A stretch of 64,000 bases of DNA from the NCBI GenBank assembly GCA_018350325.1, contig JAEVLN010000009.1, forward strand, positions 2,478,459 through 2,542,458, read 5' to 3'. Numbering within the stretch: position 1 is the stretch's first letter; the number at the start of each line of letters is the position of its first letter. Under the pieces are notes generated by a model, which was not told the DNA's origin, searched no databases, and saw only the letters and a list, made by a program, of their open reading frames with translations. This stretch comes from Globodera rostochiensis. Lineage: Eukaryota > Nematoda > Chromadorea > Rhabditida > Heteroderidae. A program made the translations under genes and the position numbers. Positions 46,444 to 58,406 of this stretch are shown piece after piece.

Positions 46444-46830
46444 TATGAATTATGTAAGGATTTTTTCGCAGTAGTTCGAGAAACTGCGAGCTTTCAAAGA
46501 ATGCAATATTCGAACGGTTCTGGATCTTTTGCGGATGTTATTGAAGCCAAAAAAAAGTATAGCAATGGTGTAAATCATTTTAAACATTAAAAATTGTTCG
46601 AGGGATTCAAATATTATTTAAAAAATCATCCTGATCCCTACAATTTAGAATTAAGGGTTTTCAGTGCCCACATTTGCTCGGAATTTGTAGTCTTAAGCCT
46701 ATGCTCTAAAAATAACCACAGGAAAAGATCCATAGAATTGAGACACGCCGAAGGACTTGGCCAAATGTTGAGGTATCAAAATCCGTCAAAGCAATTCGTT
46801 AAAAATACCAATTTCATTTTTAAGCAATAA
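46444..46830 (+). pseudogene. Relic gene of about 128 codons, one internal TAA
   Basis: A single frame is open from 46444 to TAA 46828-46830 apart from a TAA at 46588-46590. The first part contains RETASFQRMQYSNGSGSFAD then VIEAKKKYSNG. The second contains FEGFKYYLKNHPDPYNLELR and RHAEGLGQMLRYQNPSKQF. Both parts have balanced composition, unlike the AT-driven frames nearby, so this is the best relic gene in the tail. The family is not recognised. The 3' end runs into a repeat that recurs at 47062. No promoter or ribosome binding site is seen. Confidence 0.4.
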
Positions 46831-46934
46831 TTTCGGAATTGATTTAAAATCTCAAGATTAGCTGCAAGGGGCCGTTATTTGAGTATCAGAAGCCAATTTA
46901 GGATGTTTCAATGCTTTATACAAAAGCAGAGCTT
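46815..46934 (+). repeat. Local direct repeat, unit 1
   Basis: About 120 bp, from TTTTTAAGCAATAATTTCGG to AGCAGAGCTT, recur at 47062-47180 with roughly a dozen differences. Unit 1 overlaps the 3' end of the relic at 46444-46830. Confidence 0.85.
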
Positions 46935-47061
46935 TTTAATTTTCTTTTAATTAATAGCATTTAAATCACTTTCTATTTCAAGAGATTTAATTTTTCTTTG
47001 CCTTGACTGTATTTAATCTTAAAGCATGGTTGAGTTTAGTTCTTTTTAGATGCACCTTACT

Positions 47062-47180
47062 CATTTTTAAGCAATGATTGTGGAATTGATTTAAAATCTC
47101 AAGATTAGCTGCAAGGAGTCGTTATTTGGTAGCAGAAGCCGATTTAGGATGTTTGAATGATTTATACAGAAGCAGAGCTT
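47062..47180 (+). repeat. Local direct repeat, unit 2
   Basis: This is the diverged partner of 46815-46934, about 247 bp downstream. The shared core includes GGAATTGATTTAAAATCTCA and AGATTAGCTGCAAGG. Confidence 0.85.
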
Positions 47181-48154
47181 GAGTATCTATGGGTCCAATT
47201 TACACTAAAAATATTTACTATTTGTTTGTCTATTTTAAAATTGTTTTAGAACAATTCCGGGAACTTTTTTAGCCTCCTTGGATTTATTATAATGCAAATA
47301 TTTATTACAATGTTTGAATAAAAAATTGCATAAATGGTTAAATTAGGAGAAGCTGAATTTTAAATTGAAATAAGGAAAGCCTTTGCAAAGGGATATACCG
47401 ATGATTCAATTTAGAAAATATTATTAACCCTTACATTTTCCAATTAAAAAATGAAATACATAATAAAAAAAATTTAAAAAAACCACGCAAAAAAATAAAT
47501 AAAACAACTATTTTAAATAATATCAATTGTAAACATTTATGGATTAAAATTGTAAATATTGATAAACTGCTTTCAAAAAGAGGAAGCAGGCTAAAAAGCT
47601 AAATTTTCTTGAACGCGCCATGATTTTAAATGCATGAATATAATGTTTTTTTTAATTAATAAATATCTTCAAAATATATGACTAAACAAAACATTGATTT
47701 AATTTTTAATAAAAATTCACTTCAGATTAACATGAGTTACTAGAACAATGTTTACATGCAGTTTTGTTCATTGAAAAATTGATGTACAGGCACAGAGACT
47801 CGAAATCATGCAACTACGATCATCTGGACGAGGTCTAGGGACGTGCACAAGTCACACCGACCAATAATAATAGTTTAATTTGATTTACTAAAAATAAAGC
47901 GAATTGTTTAAATTGTTACAGAAACAACTACTTTTTATGTCGGTGATAATTCAAATGTTATACTAAGTAAAACAAAATAAATTATTTGATAAATTCTCTA
48001 TATAAGAGGATTCTAGGCGGTTATCTCATGTTTGCATGAATAACTCTTTTCGGAGTGCCAGGAGCGAAAAAACGCTTTCAATGACCCCTGCGGACTTTTG
48101 ATTTCCGATTGAATGGCATAGTCAGATTTGTGCTAACCCAATGCTAAAGATACT

Positions 48155-48193
48155 AAAGTGCCACAAAACCACCTTTTTTTGGCACTTTTTTTT
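48155..48193 (+). terminator. Terminator-like hairpin with T run
   Basis: AAAGTGCCA (48155-48163) pairs with TGGCACTTT (48180-48188) across a 16-base loop, and a run of eight T ends at 48193. The shape fits an intrinsic terminator on the plus strand. No convincing gene lies upstream, only a broken islet at 48035-48240 with one TGA. In AT-rich DNA such a structure can arise by chance. Confidence 0.3.
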
Positions 48194-48239
48194 GACCACC
48201 CCTCACTTTTCGAGCTGTACTCGCGCGGGGAGTAGGGTT

Positions 48240-48452
48240 ATTATTTAAAATGATTTATTTATGTTCTAACAACTTTTATTTATTTGTTTTTTTATTTATT
48301 CATTCAATCCGTGAGTCATGTTAAATGAATTGTTATTTATCTTTTAATTTTATTTATTTTGCTTGGAAAAATTGAAAATTGCAATAATTTCTGATTTATA
48401 TTGTTACGGCATTTGTTTTATTTTATTATTTGTTAGTTCAAAATTCCCAATT
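48240..48452. repeat. Inverted fragment of B2 (first half)
   Basis: This is the reverse complement of about 39435-39640, sharing TTCAATCCGTGAGTCATG and GCTTGGAAAAATTGAAAATT. It breaks off at CCCAATT (48452) and the continuation resumes at 54307. Confidence 0.85.
48425..48452 (+). repeat. 28-bp direct repeat at the left edge of a 5.85 kb segment
   Basis: This run starts ATTATTTGTTAGTTC and ends AAAATTCCCAATT. It recurs at 54307-54334 with one mismatch. Only one copy exists at the equivalent place in B2, so the duplicate marks an insertion or recombination junction. Confidence 0.85.
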
Positions 48453-50015
48453 GGTATATCTTAACACTTAAAAACACCAATGAATGAAATAATTAAAAAT
48501 AATAAATTTACAAAAAAAGTACTTGTATTGATTAAATTATCATTAAAATATAATAAATAAAACGGTGAGCATGGCGAAATTAAATTCGTCCCGATACCAA
48601 TTATAATATTTTTATAAAAATATGAAGAATGAGAATGATGGATGTTTGTGATTTTCACTCCATTGTCATTGATATTATCATTAAATATTAGGCTCGTTGT
48701 TATGTTGTATTATTACAAATGATTATTGAAGAAAATAACATTACATAAAAATACTTTTTGTGCCAGAAGCTGCCATATAATTGTCACTATTTACTATAAA
48801 TTCTCGGCTCGAAATTCATCTGAGTGATGGAAGAGCCGACAAATTTTATAAAACAAAAAAAAAATTATTTTATCTACATAATACACGGTTTTTTGATTAA
48901 ATTGTTCAAAAACAGCGATATTATATATTGGGCAAAACTTTTAATTCTAATATTATTTATGAATATTAATTTATGTCATAAATAAACATTCAATCTTTAT
49001 TGGTCTGTTCAATGCCAGAAACAAAAATAGTGCTGCCTGTTTATCATAAACTGTTTTGAAACGTCTGAGAAATAAAAACAAAAAATAAATTATAAATTAA
49101 TTCAACAAAGCTTAAAATCAATAATAAACACACATTAAATATAAGTTCCAAAATAAGTAACAAATAATACAATAACATTTTAAAACCACAGAAAATATGA
49201 TTTGAAGATCTAATTAAACTTATATATAAGGTGCCACACCAAACTAATATAATTATGAACCAGAAACAAACATAAAAATCTACAATAAACCGGTTGTCAA
49301 AATGAAATATTACTTGTTAACCAAAAATAAATATATCCAGACAAATAAACAATTTAAAATTTTTAGTCCATTTTTTTGCGGTTCTTATATCCTTCAAAAT
49401 TTAATTTTAAAAATTAATTGTTAGGTTCGCTTTGTGTTTAAAACCATAGAAATATGTTTGAACTATTAATACCTTCAACAACAAGCTTTTATAAATAATA
49501 AATGTTATTTTCAACCGATTTTAAAAATAGTCAATTTTTTTAAATATATATTAAAAAAATTTAGCTAGTTCATAAATATTTCAATGCCTAATCGAGTCGT
49601 TAGAAATATATCTCGGAAATGAAACACCTGATTAAATGGACAAATGACACTGGGAGGCTACACGGAAATTGAGAAGCCTATCGCAATTAGCGCGAAAGCG
49701 TCAATAAAATTAAAACTAAAATTCAAAATAAAAATAACATCACAAAATTTAAACACATTCCATATATGTGCAAAAAATTTGTTAACAAATATAGCCAATA
49801 TGATGAATTCATTTTAATTTTAAATACTGATATTTACAAATTTAATGTTTTCCTTCCCAAATTTTCAAAATTAAACAGCCTGAGAATTTTTGTCACAACC
49901 ATTTTTAATGCTCCACTTTCAAAACTTTATTGAAATTCTCTCGTCAATTTATTATTTAAGTAAAATTTATTTTAAAATTTTTGATTTCTTGATATTCGTT
50001 TGGTAAGATCTTTAA

Positions 50016-50369
50016 TTCATGTATGAATAATTCTATTTTAAATTAAATATAATGCATTTTTAGTCTTATGAAATTGACATTACCCAGCCTTGGTGGCCCT
50101 TTTGTTACCGCGCTAATTTCTTGTTTCTTGTAGATTTTAATTAGTTTTTTTATTCTTTTTATATTTGCGTTTTATATTAATAGGTTCATTTAATACATGT
50201 AATTAGAATTATCTTCTTTTATTTTATTTGTCTTTTAACTCAGTATATAGAATTATAAAAAAATTTTATTTTTATTTATTTTTGACGAACCGCATCATTA
50301 ATTTCTTATTTGAAAATATATCTCAAATCTTATACTGACTTCTTCGTCACCTTCACAGCTGCTTGTAGT
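50016..50369 (+). repeat. Diverged fourth copy of a block A piece
   Basis: This aligns with 28752-29127 (A2) and 35936-36312 (A3), sharing CAGCCTTGGTGGCCCTTTTG then TTACCGCGCTAATTTCTTG. Substitutions and indels are more frequent than among the A copies, so it is older. Homology ends at GCTTGTAG, after which the sequence differs. Confidence 0.85.
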
Positions 50370-50845
50370 CTACCAACGTGGGTCCCCGGACTGACGCTGC
50401 AAACAAATTTAAACAAAACTTTTTTTGTAAATAATTGTGTGGATCTTGATGTGAATATAATAATATTATTTAATAGTAGTTTGAAATTAAATTCTTCTTG
50501 ACTTTTAGAGATATATTAATGATGACTAATTTATTTAAAGGAGGGCTTTTAATGCTAGCATATTTCATGTTTTTGTAAATTTAAATGAATAATATTTGTT
50601 GGGTCATTAAATCACGAAACTGGCAAACACTTGCGATTCTTCCATTAAATGTAATTTTATTAATTTAAAAGTTGTGGTAATTGGTTTACAACTGAAGTTA
50701 TAAAAGAAATTTAATTTAAAACATTATTAAAATTGTTAACATTTTAAAAATGTTTTTACTGAATGAAACCAGAAAAAGTTCAACGACAAATAAATAAAAA
50801 CCAGCGGATCAAAAAATAGAAAATTCATTAAATGGCTTAATGAAT

Positions 50846-50957
50846 CTGAAGTGAGCGTTAAAAATGGCCCAAACAGCATCGGATTCGGGTAGCTTGTGGC
50901 ATTGACAAACTTCGAATTAGTGAGTTGTTAACGACTAAATGTTAAAATACATAAAAT
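50846..50957 (+). pseudogene. Frameshifted inverted relative of the 16990-17163 ORF
   Basis: From 50878 (CATCGGATTCGG) to about 50933 this is identical, in reverse complement, to 16998-17053. It encodes the same HRIRVACGIDKLRISELLTT tail. Upstream, the homologous codons are in another frame (ESEVSVKN), so the reading is broken near 50870. It lies inside the 5.85 kb segment flanked by the 28-bp direct repeat. Confidence 0.5.
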
Positions 50958-51509
50958 TATACATAAAATTATATAAAGTTGAATAGCTATAAAAATAACA
51001 TTTATTTGATAGTTTATAAAATAAATGTATAAACAAACTTTATATCGTTTATTTTAATATTTTGTGAATTATATTTATTTTATATCGAAAAATACATGAA
51101 TTTTATTGAATGAATAAAGCTAATAATTTTTGTATTTATTTTTAAATTAATATAAATGTTAAATGAATTTAAACAAACATTTATTACATTTGTTGCGAAT
51201 GCATAAAATGCATTTAACCGCAACACAAAGTCAACACGCTAAATTAGATTTTGTTTATCACAATAAACGCGCACGCCAATGATGTTTTTTAAATTTTCAA
51301 TGCTGATTTAATAAAAAATAATTCAGAATTAGTTTAGCAAATTATTTTTCACTTATAATTATAAGATAATGACCGTTTTTAATAATGTTCTTTATTAACA
51401 ACTTCAAGTCATAAATTGTGATTAATCAATCATTTAAATTAATTTTTTTTTAAATAATGTTTTAATAGTCCCACGGTCACTCTTGCATTTGCGACAAAAA
51501 GCCGTCTAG

Positions 51510-51740
51510 CGTCGATAAGCGCTTTCTGGACGGCAGGAACATTTTGTAAGGTTACTTTATTTAAATCAAAAATTAAGAATTTAGTTTTTGTGTTTAGGTT
51601 TTATGTTATAAAATAATGTTACTTTCGCTACTAGTCGTCAACAATAACGTTAATAATTATATTTTTTAGATCTTAGCTTTTTTAATTTAAATATCTTATT
51701 AAAATAAATCATTTTTTGTTACGTTTTCAGTATAAAAGGT
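51510..51740 (+). repeat. Diverged direct repeat, copy 1
   Basis: This aligns with 59665-59880, sharing ATTTTGTAAGGTTACTTTATTT, ACTAGTCGTCAAC and AATAAATCATTTTTTGTTA. It ends just before the TATA-like element, so the repeat may define one edge of a mobile unit. Confidence 0.8.
51731..51738 (+). promoter_or_regulatory. TATA-box-like element
   Basis: TATAAAAG lies about 120 bp upstream of a short ATG frame at 51852. In 78% A+T DNA a TATA match has little weight alone. It is noted because the following ORF and the CCGG-rich palindromes could be one decayed transposon. Confidence 0.2.
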
Positions 51741-51851
51741 TTTTACGTTTCGAGCAAGCAAAAAAAAGTCGTAGGGGGTGCATTTGAGGGGTTATTACAT
51801 TTTTCTTACGCAATTTTTTTCAAATTTCAAAGTTTTTTAAAGTTTTTAGAA

Positions 51852-52068
51852 ATGGAAGCATCCGGCGATGCCGATAGGCGCCGTTGGGTATTTAGCAAAA
51901 TTACGCATTTTTTCGGAAAATTTTTCAAAAAAAAGTTTACGTAAGAGTGGAGGGGATGCACGGCAGGAAAATTTTACAAAAATTTGCAATCTTTTTAAGA
52001 AAATTGAAGCAAAAACTCAGAAAGATGTGATAAATTTATTTCAAAAATTCTTTTTTTCTCAACTTTGA
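51852..52068 (+). pseudogene. Possible decayed transposon ORF start
   Basis: ATG 51852 opens a 30-codon frame, MEASGDADRRRWVFSKITHF and a Lys/Phe-rich end, to TAA 51942-51944. An overlapping frame, 51868-52068, runs on with FSKKSLRKSGGDARQENFTK. The short basic start followed by W-V-F and an aromatic-rich segment recalls the N-terminus of BED-finger hAT transposases, but no Cys/His finger ligands follow. It may be a frameshifted relic; that call is weak. Confidence 0.18.
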
Positions 52069-52110
52069 TTTTTAAAAAAACTGAATTCGTCCAACCAAAA
52101 AAATTGCTAA

Positions 52111-52225
52111 AAACCGGTTTCGGTTTTCGGTTAACCGGGTGTCGACCTAAAACCGAAACCGAAAACCGGGGGTCGCAAAACCGGCCTAACCGAAAACCGG
52201 TACCCCCGGTTTAAAACCGACCGTG
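52111..52225. repeat. CCGGTTTCGGTT motif cluster with palindromic structure
   Basis: Within 115 bp the motif CCGGTTT(T)CGGTT and its complement AACCGAAAACCGG occur several times on both strands, around TTAACCGGGTGTCGACC. The left end (AAACCGGTTTCGGTTTTCGG) and right end (ACCGGTACCCCCGGTTTAAA) form imperfect inverted repeats. This is by far the most G+C-rich stretch of the window. Similar CCGGTTT/AAACCGG arrays are known from subterminal regions of hAT-like elements; the assignment here is inference. Confidence 0.5.
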
Positions 52226-53611
52226 ACCCAACCTAATAATAACTGATTAGCACTAATTAAAAAAATAAAACGTGATTAAAAAAATACAAAATTTTAGACA
52301 ATGTTGTTAAAAATTATATAATTCATAATATGTATATAAGGACAAATTTTAAAGTGATTAAATAAAAACCAAAACAATCATGCAAAGTGTGATCACAACG
52401 TATTCAAACTTATTCTCTAAAGCTAAACATTGCATGAAATCAAATAACAAAGGCAAAAAAATCAATGACAATTAAAATAAATTCATTATTTTAATAACCA
52501 AAAATTCAACATAATAGATAAAGAAGAAAAATTCAAATGTTAATGGTGTCAGCAGCATGACGGCTATTGTGATATACTTTGATTGAAAATTATAAAAAAT
52601 TTAAAACAGCCCAGCGGCAGATGGAGTCGCAAAAAAACCAACCCATTACACGTTAAGTAATAAATCTGGCAATCTAAAATTTGTTAAAAAATCTTTGGGC
52701 ATACATAATGAATTTTTACCTTATGCTTAATAAAAGATGAAGAAATTTAATGAAATAAAAATAAATATTAATATCAACTAATTAAAATTTAAGCAATTAA
52801 TTACCTTTTATGTAATTTACCAAGTTCTCTAAAATAATATTTGTATGATCGAATCAAAAGTTGTAGAAAGCGGCATTATACTTATATTTAAAAGTTCGAA
52901 CGCTTTATTGTAATTGCTAAGATTAAATAAGATAACAAGAAATATAAAAACCAAATATAATTAATAAGTAGATTTTAACGCTTCAGTTCAAAGTAGAAAA
53001 TAATAAATAATTAAACTAAAATGACTAAAAAATAAGTGAAATGAAATCTTCGTTAAAAATAAAACTTAAAATTATTAAAGTCTAAATTAAATAAAAAATA
53101 AAAAGTTTGAAAAAAAAAAATAATGACTAGCACCCAATTTAAAAATAATAATTATTATATTCGGTGTGATTTTGGTTAAATTTTTGAATAAATTCGACCG
53201 ACTTAAGTTTTTGCATCTTTTCTTAAGCTGTTATTTTATTAAATATTTATGTTTTTTTACATGCGTATAAAATTTATTGACAGGGCAAGAAACGGCAGCT
53301 GCGTTTCGTCCTTATAATATTAATTGACTATAAAATCGACAAAATATTCTGACACATCTCTCTTACAACATAAATTAATTTTTACAAATTGAATATAAAA
53401 ATGTTATTATAAAGAAAATAGACACAAAAAACTCTATAAATGTAAATTATTAAAAGTTGTATTCCCCTGAGGATAAAATATTGATAATATCTTAGTACGG
53501 ACATGAAACAATTTGTTCCTTAATTAATATTATTAAAAATTTAAATTTGTCGATTATAACAATTAGCAAAATACGCCAGTTTTGCCAGTTAACAATTTTT
53601 TGATCAAAGCA

Positions 53612-53728
53612 TAGATTTTGGCTCGTTGTCTAAATCCACAGAGCACACGCGCGGTGGAGTATTATTATGCTAAGGCAAAACGTATGGCGCACACCATGGT
53701 CAACAACAACTTTAATTGCATAATAAAA
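53612..53728 (+). pseudogene. Protein-like islet
   Basis: A frame ending at a TAA near 53728 reads ILARCLNPQSTRAVEYYYAK then AKRMAHTMVNNN. Composition is well balanced and G+C is raised around 53640-53700. A stop lies directly upstream. No family is recognised. It could be the end of an eroded gene. Confidence 0.22.
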
Positions 53729-54306
53729 TAAATAAATAAAAGAATTACATTAAGAATTGTTTAAAAAAAATAATAAAAAATATTAAATACTAACTTAATC
53801 GGATTTCTATATTTAAAAAAACTATTATTGAAATTTAATAGTGGTGGACTGCGCATTGATCAAACGCCTGTAAATGTTCAAAAGTCATAAATTTTCTAGA
53901 AGCAAAGCTTAACGAACTTATCGATTAAGAAAAAGATAATTAAAGACTAATAATTTTATTTACAACGATCAACTTTAATGAAACTTGCAAGTTTTTAACG
54001 CTTTCAATTAAACAAAGCTAAGCCCAAAAGCATTTCATTGCGCTGATTGTCTACCACAAAGATACTTAATAAAGTTCTATTAATTATTTTGTCATTGGAA
54101 ACATTTAAAAAGCATTATAAAAATGATAGTAAGACTTATAAAAAGCACGTTAAAATCGTTGTATTGTTCCAAATAAATTTTTAACTGCTAAAATTACTAA
54201 ATATAAACAAAACATTTGCAAATACGAAATAAATATCACATTTATAAGTAGTAATATTTTTAAAAATATTTAAGAAAAAAAAGCTTAGTTAAAATTATTT
54301 AATACT

Positions 54307-54334
54307 ATTATTTGTTAGTTTAAAATTCCCAATT
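54307..54334 (+). repeat. 28-bp direct repeat at the right edge of a 5.85 kb segment
   Basis: This is the partner of 48425-48452, with T in place of C at one position. No terminal inverted repeats are obvious inside the two copies. Confidence 0.85.
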
Positions 54335-54735
54335 ATATTTTTAAAAATTTTATTTAGCCAACAGACAATCCATTTAACGTTTTTAAAAAATTGTTAATTA
54401 AATATTTATTTTGTTTATTTCTAATTGGGTTATATTTTTGTCCGCTCCTCGCTTGAAATGTTTTTCGTAATTAAAATAATTGATTTTATTTTGTTTGGCG
54501 TATCAAATCATTCCATCAGAAGAACTTTAATACTTATCCAAAACTTAAATATCAATTCTAAATGAAAGAGTAATTTTCTGCTGCCCTTGAAGCTGTGCAA
54601 ATTTTTAACCTTTTATAAGTAATTAATTTTATTTTGGAATTGGGGTCATAATAGTTTATTTTTGTTATCGAATATAACAACGGTCAAAAAACTGAACATG
54701 GGCATGTGTGCAGCAATTATTTTTAAACAATTTAA
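54307..54735. repeat. Inverted fragment of the B2 left junction (second half)
   Basis: This is the reverse complement of about 38938-39460, sharing GCCAACAGACAATCCATTTA, GGGTTATATTTTTGTCCGCT and GGGCATGTGTGCAGCAATTA. The middle (about 54480-54575) is replaced by unrelated sequence. It continues the inverted copy interrupted at 48452. Confidence 0.85.
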
Positions 54736-55517
54736 TTAGTTGATTTTAATAGAGAATTAAAAATTATTTGTCATTGTAAAGGTTATTAAAATTAGTACTA
54801 GTTTTCTGAATTCACATGTGAAAGATTTATAGTTCTGGTAGTTATTTAAAAGTTTTTAAATAAATTGTTGTGAAGACGGCACCGCGTTGCGGCACTGGCA
54901 CCTTATTTGTCAGATATATCGTTTTGCGAATTTTAAAAATATTTGAGTAAAATTTCATTAAAAGTTGTCTACACGGCTCCGCACATCCTTGTCGCTACGC
55001 TGAGGTCACTATTTGTTGTTGTTGTTTGTTTTTGTTGTAAATTAATTATTTTTTCTAAATTTACACTTTTCTACAAAAACTTTAAAATATATTATATTAT
55101 TAAATGAAATGACTAATTTTTGTCACTGGCAAACTATTATATGCATGGCACGGACTTTTTTATTATTTTGTTGTACATTCCTTTTAACCAAGTATGTTAA
55201 ATCTTTTTGTTTAAGTTTTTAATAATATTTTGTATTATAAATTTTAATGGATATTTCATCATTTTAATTAGTACAATATTTGAGAGAAATTGTAACGTAG
55301 GATGATTCTTAGTATTTAAAACACATATTAAGTAAAAAAATTAAAATTTTAATTATTAAGTGTTATGGTTTTTGCGGCAGTTTTAATTTTAAATAAAAGT
55401 ATAAATGCTTTTTTTGTTGTTGTTTTTGAATTTGTACGAAGAATTATTTATTCTTCGCAATAAATAGCAAAAATTATTATTTTTTATTAATTTAGACTAA
55501 GCTACTATTTTTTAAGG

Positions 55518-55766
55518 TTATTGCTTGTATACGTAATTCTTGATTATTATAATGAATTTTTTATTAACCTTTTTCATTTTTGGTTTGAAATTGTAATAAT
55601 TTATTAAGCAAAATTTAAACTCAACAATTCGATTATTAATTTTTAAGTTATTTACACGTGCCCGCATCAATCGCCAATCGGTCTGCTGACCTACAGTCTG
55701 GTTGATCGTCCTCCTCTCGGATGGAAATGGCAATGTCGACGTAAATGTAGTAAACCAATTCTGCAC
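55518..55766 (-). CDS. 82-aa ORF with a G+C-richer N-terminus
   Basis: This minus-strand frame begins MQNWFTTFTSTLPFPSERRT and continues INQTVGQQTDWRLMRARVNN. The last 40 residues are Lys/Ile/Asn-rich, as expected of AT-rich DNA. The frame is also open about 20 codons upstream of the start. No family is recognised. The N-terminal third may be a relic. Confidence 0.2.
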   Translation of the reverse strand: MQNWFTTFTSTLPFPSERRTINQTVGQQTDWRLMRARVNNLKINNRIVEFKFCLINYYNFKPKMKKVNKKFIIIIKNYVYKQ

Positions 55767-58298
55767 GATATTATACTTCTTTTCTTTTTTCCAAATTTTT
55801 TGTTTAATTTTTATTTGTGACTTGATTTACATTACTATTTTATTTTTAAATTAAAAAAGTTTACTTTTGAATTCTTTTTATTTGGTCATTTATGTTCATA
55901 AAAACTCTAAACACATTTATTCATTAAAGATTAAAAGAATTATTTTTTATTCAAATTTGTTTTGAGTTTGAATGAGATTAAAATTAGATTGAATGAAGAT
56001 TTAAGTCTTTAATCATTATCTATTATTTTTTATTCTGGGTCACGGACAAACTATCTTAATATTAACATCCAGATCATTGATTCAAGCCATTGTTTGCCGC
56101 GATAAAATCTTTTTTAATTTTTCAATGCTGCATATTAAAATGTTTAATAAGCAATAAAAGTTTTATTATTTTTAAATATAAATAATGATCGCTATTTTTA
56201 AATAAATTTTAGGCGATGATTGAATTATTAACTTTTTTTAAAGTTTATACCATTTAGATCCAAATAAAGTAAGGGTAGAAAAGAACAACATTCTCATAAA
56301 TAATATATATTTATTCTATTAAAAATCTTTAAGATCAGGGCAGTAGAAAACACATGGAAGTTTCAAACCAAAAATTTAAGAATATACGAAAGGTTTCTTT
56401 ACGCAAACTCCGATTGGTATATTTTATACAAATCCAATATTGGCTATAGTTATTTTGAGTGTCGTTTATAAGCTTCTGTTGATATTAATTCAAAACTATA
56501 TGACTTAAAGATGATATTCGTGCACCTGAAAAAAATGGCAAAGAAGACTTAGTACTTTAAATTAAATTTTCGTTTCAACTTTAATTTGGGATTTATATGT
56601 CCATTCAAATTATTTTTGTATATTGGCTTAAGATTGGTAATTTGATTTTATTATAGAATGCTATTAAGATGTAATACATTAAGACATTGTAATACAATAT
56701 CATTATTTTTCATCTTATGACTTTAAACAAGGATGCTTCAAATTCTTATTGGATAAACAATAATTTATGCGTTTTCAAATATTTTATAAACTTTTCCTTA
56801 AGCGAGCATCGCAGCAATGACTGCAAAAATTTAACTTCGTTTAAAGGACATGTGCTAAGCAAATTTTTAGGTATTAAACGTTCTAAAATGTAAATGTTTA
56901 GAATTTTATTTTCCATGCTGGAATTTTAGAAGTTGTAAGAATACTAGAATGGAGCAATTAGAGCATAACGTTTCTTATTAGATGAACTTCTGTTTTTGAC
57001 TATCAAAAAACCCTTTTTTTTGTTGCAAAATAAAAGTTATTTAATTTTTACAAAATAATGACCGCTCATTATTAATGAATTTTTGAAAAAAATCAGTATT
57101 AATTAATAAAATAGTTTATAAAAATTTTTCTTATTTATTTAATAATCAATTACTTGTTTGTAAGCTGATTATATTTTTTATTTCAAACATTAAAATGCTT
57201 TCACCGAAGACGGTGAACTTTTTGATTTGTAAACAATTATCGTCTATTATTATTAAGTCTTTTATCATTAATTAAGTAAGTTTAGTTGAATATAAATTTA
57301 ATTTTGATTGAATATAGTTAAAAGTTGCGTCATCCTCTTTACTCTCGTACCTATTAAAAAAGTCTGATTAAATTAAAAGGCAAGATTTGGTTTTTGTTTA
57401 TTCTTATAAGTTATTTGTCAATTTTTTACAACCAAAAAAAACTAAAAAATGCTGAATGATCCTAATTTTGTAGAGCCGTGTCTTCTTCCTTCAGGTTTTT
57501 ATTTTGCTTGTGCGCGAATTTTGTAACATTAGTTGTAAACCATGTTTAATTTTAATTTGTTTTATATGGTGATTAGTGCTTTAATTGAATTTGTTTTGTA
57601 ATTAATATAATGTTTATGTGTTTTTACTAGATAAAAAATAACTTTTTTATTGTTTTATTTAAAAATTAATTCTGCAATTATTATTTGCTTTAATTTTTAA
57701 TTTATAATCTGCGCAACTTAAATATTCGCTCTTATCTTATATATTTTTGATAGGTATGATCTGCGAAATAGATAAAAGTGAAATTTTGTTCTTTTTAATT
57801 TCGTAAAAATAGGTATCACTTTAATTATTTAGCTTTCAATGTAAAGAAAGTCAACTAAAACTCAAGTATAATGCCGAAATTAGATTAATTAAACGGCTTC
57901 AGGCGCCCTTTGCAATATTTATACATGTTAATGCTTTAATCGTATTATTAGTTAGTTATTTTTTTATTTGAACCTTTACAATTTTTTAGAATTAGAATTT
58001 TGCTATGGGGGGTTGCTTTAATATCTTAATATATTATTTAATTTTCTAATTGATTTAATAACATATAAAAGATATAAGTCTTTATAATGTCTTATTAGAA
58101 TAATACAATTATTTGTAATTAGAATAAATTGTTATTTGATGATTGTATATTAGTTAACTAAAAAATTGAGTTTATTAATAATAATTCCATTGAGATGCAA
58201 AACATGATAATGAAATAACTTTATTTAAACATCATTAAATATTTTTATTGTTTAATTTTTGACTAGAATTGTGCCATGTTTGCTTAATAATCATTCCT

Positions 58299-58406
58299 AT
58301 GAAGACGGCCAGTCTTGTATGTCCCATTTTAGGCTCCCTCGATGCCACAACAATGTTAAAATTAAATTTTTATTTTGTACTTTTTCAAGTAACATTTAAA
58401 TTTTAA
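58299..58406 (+). pseudogene. Protein-like islet of 35 codons
   Basis: ATG 58299 opens MKTASLVCPILGSLDATTML and then AT-encoded residues to TAA 58404-58406. G+C is raised only over the first 20 codons. It is not identified. Confidence 0.17.

Noticed and set aside
48461..48658. Minus-strand 65-codon ORF rich in Ile, Phe and Asn
   Set aside because: Composition is what AT-rich DNA gives by chance. No motif, no second copy and no start signal.
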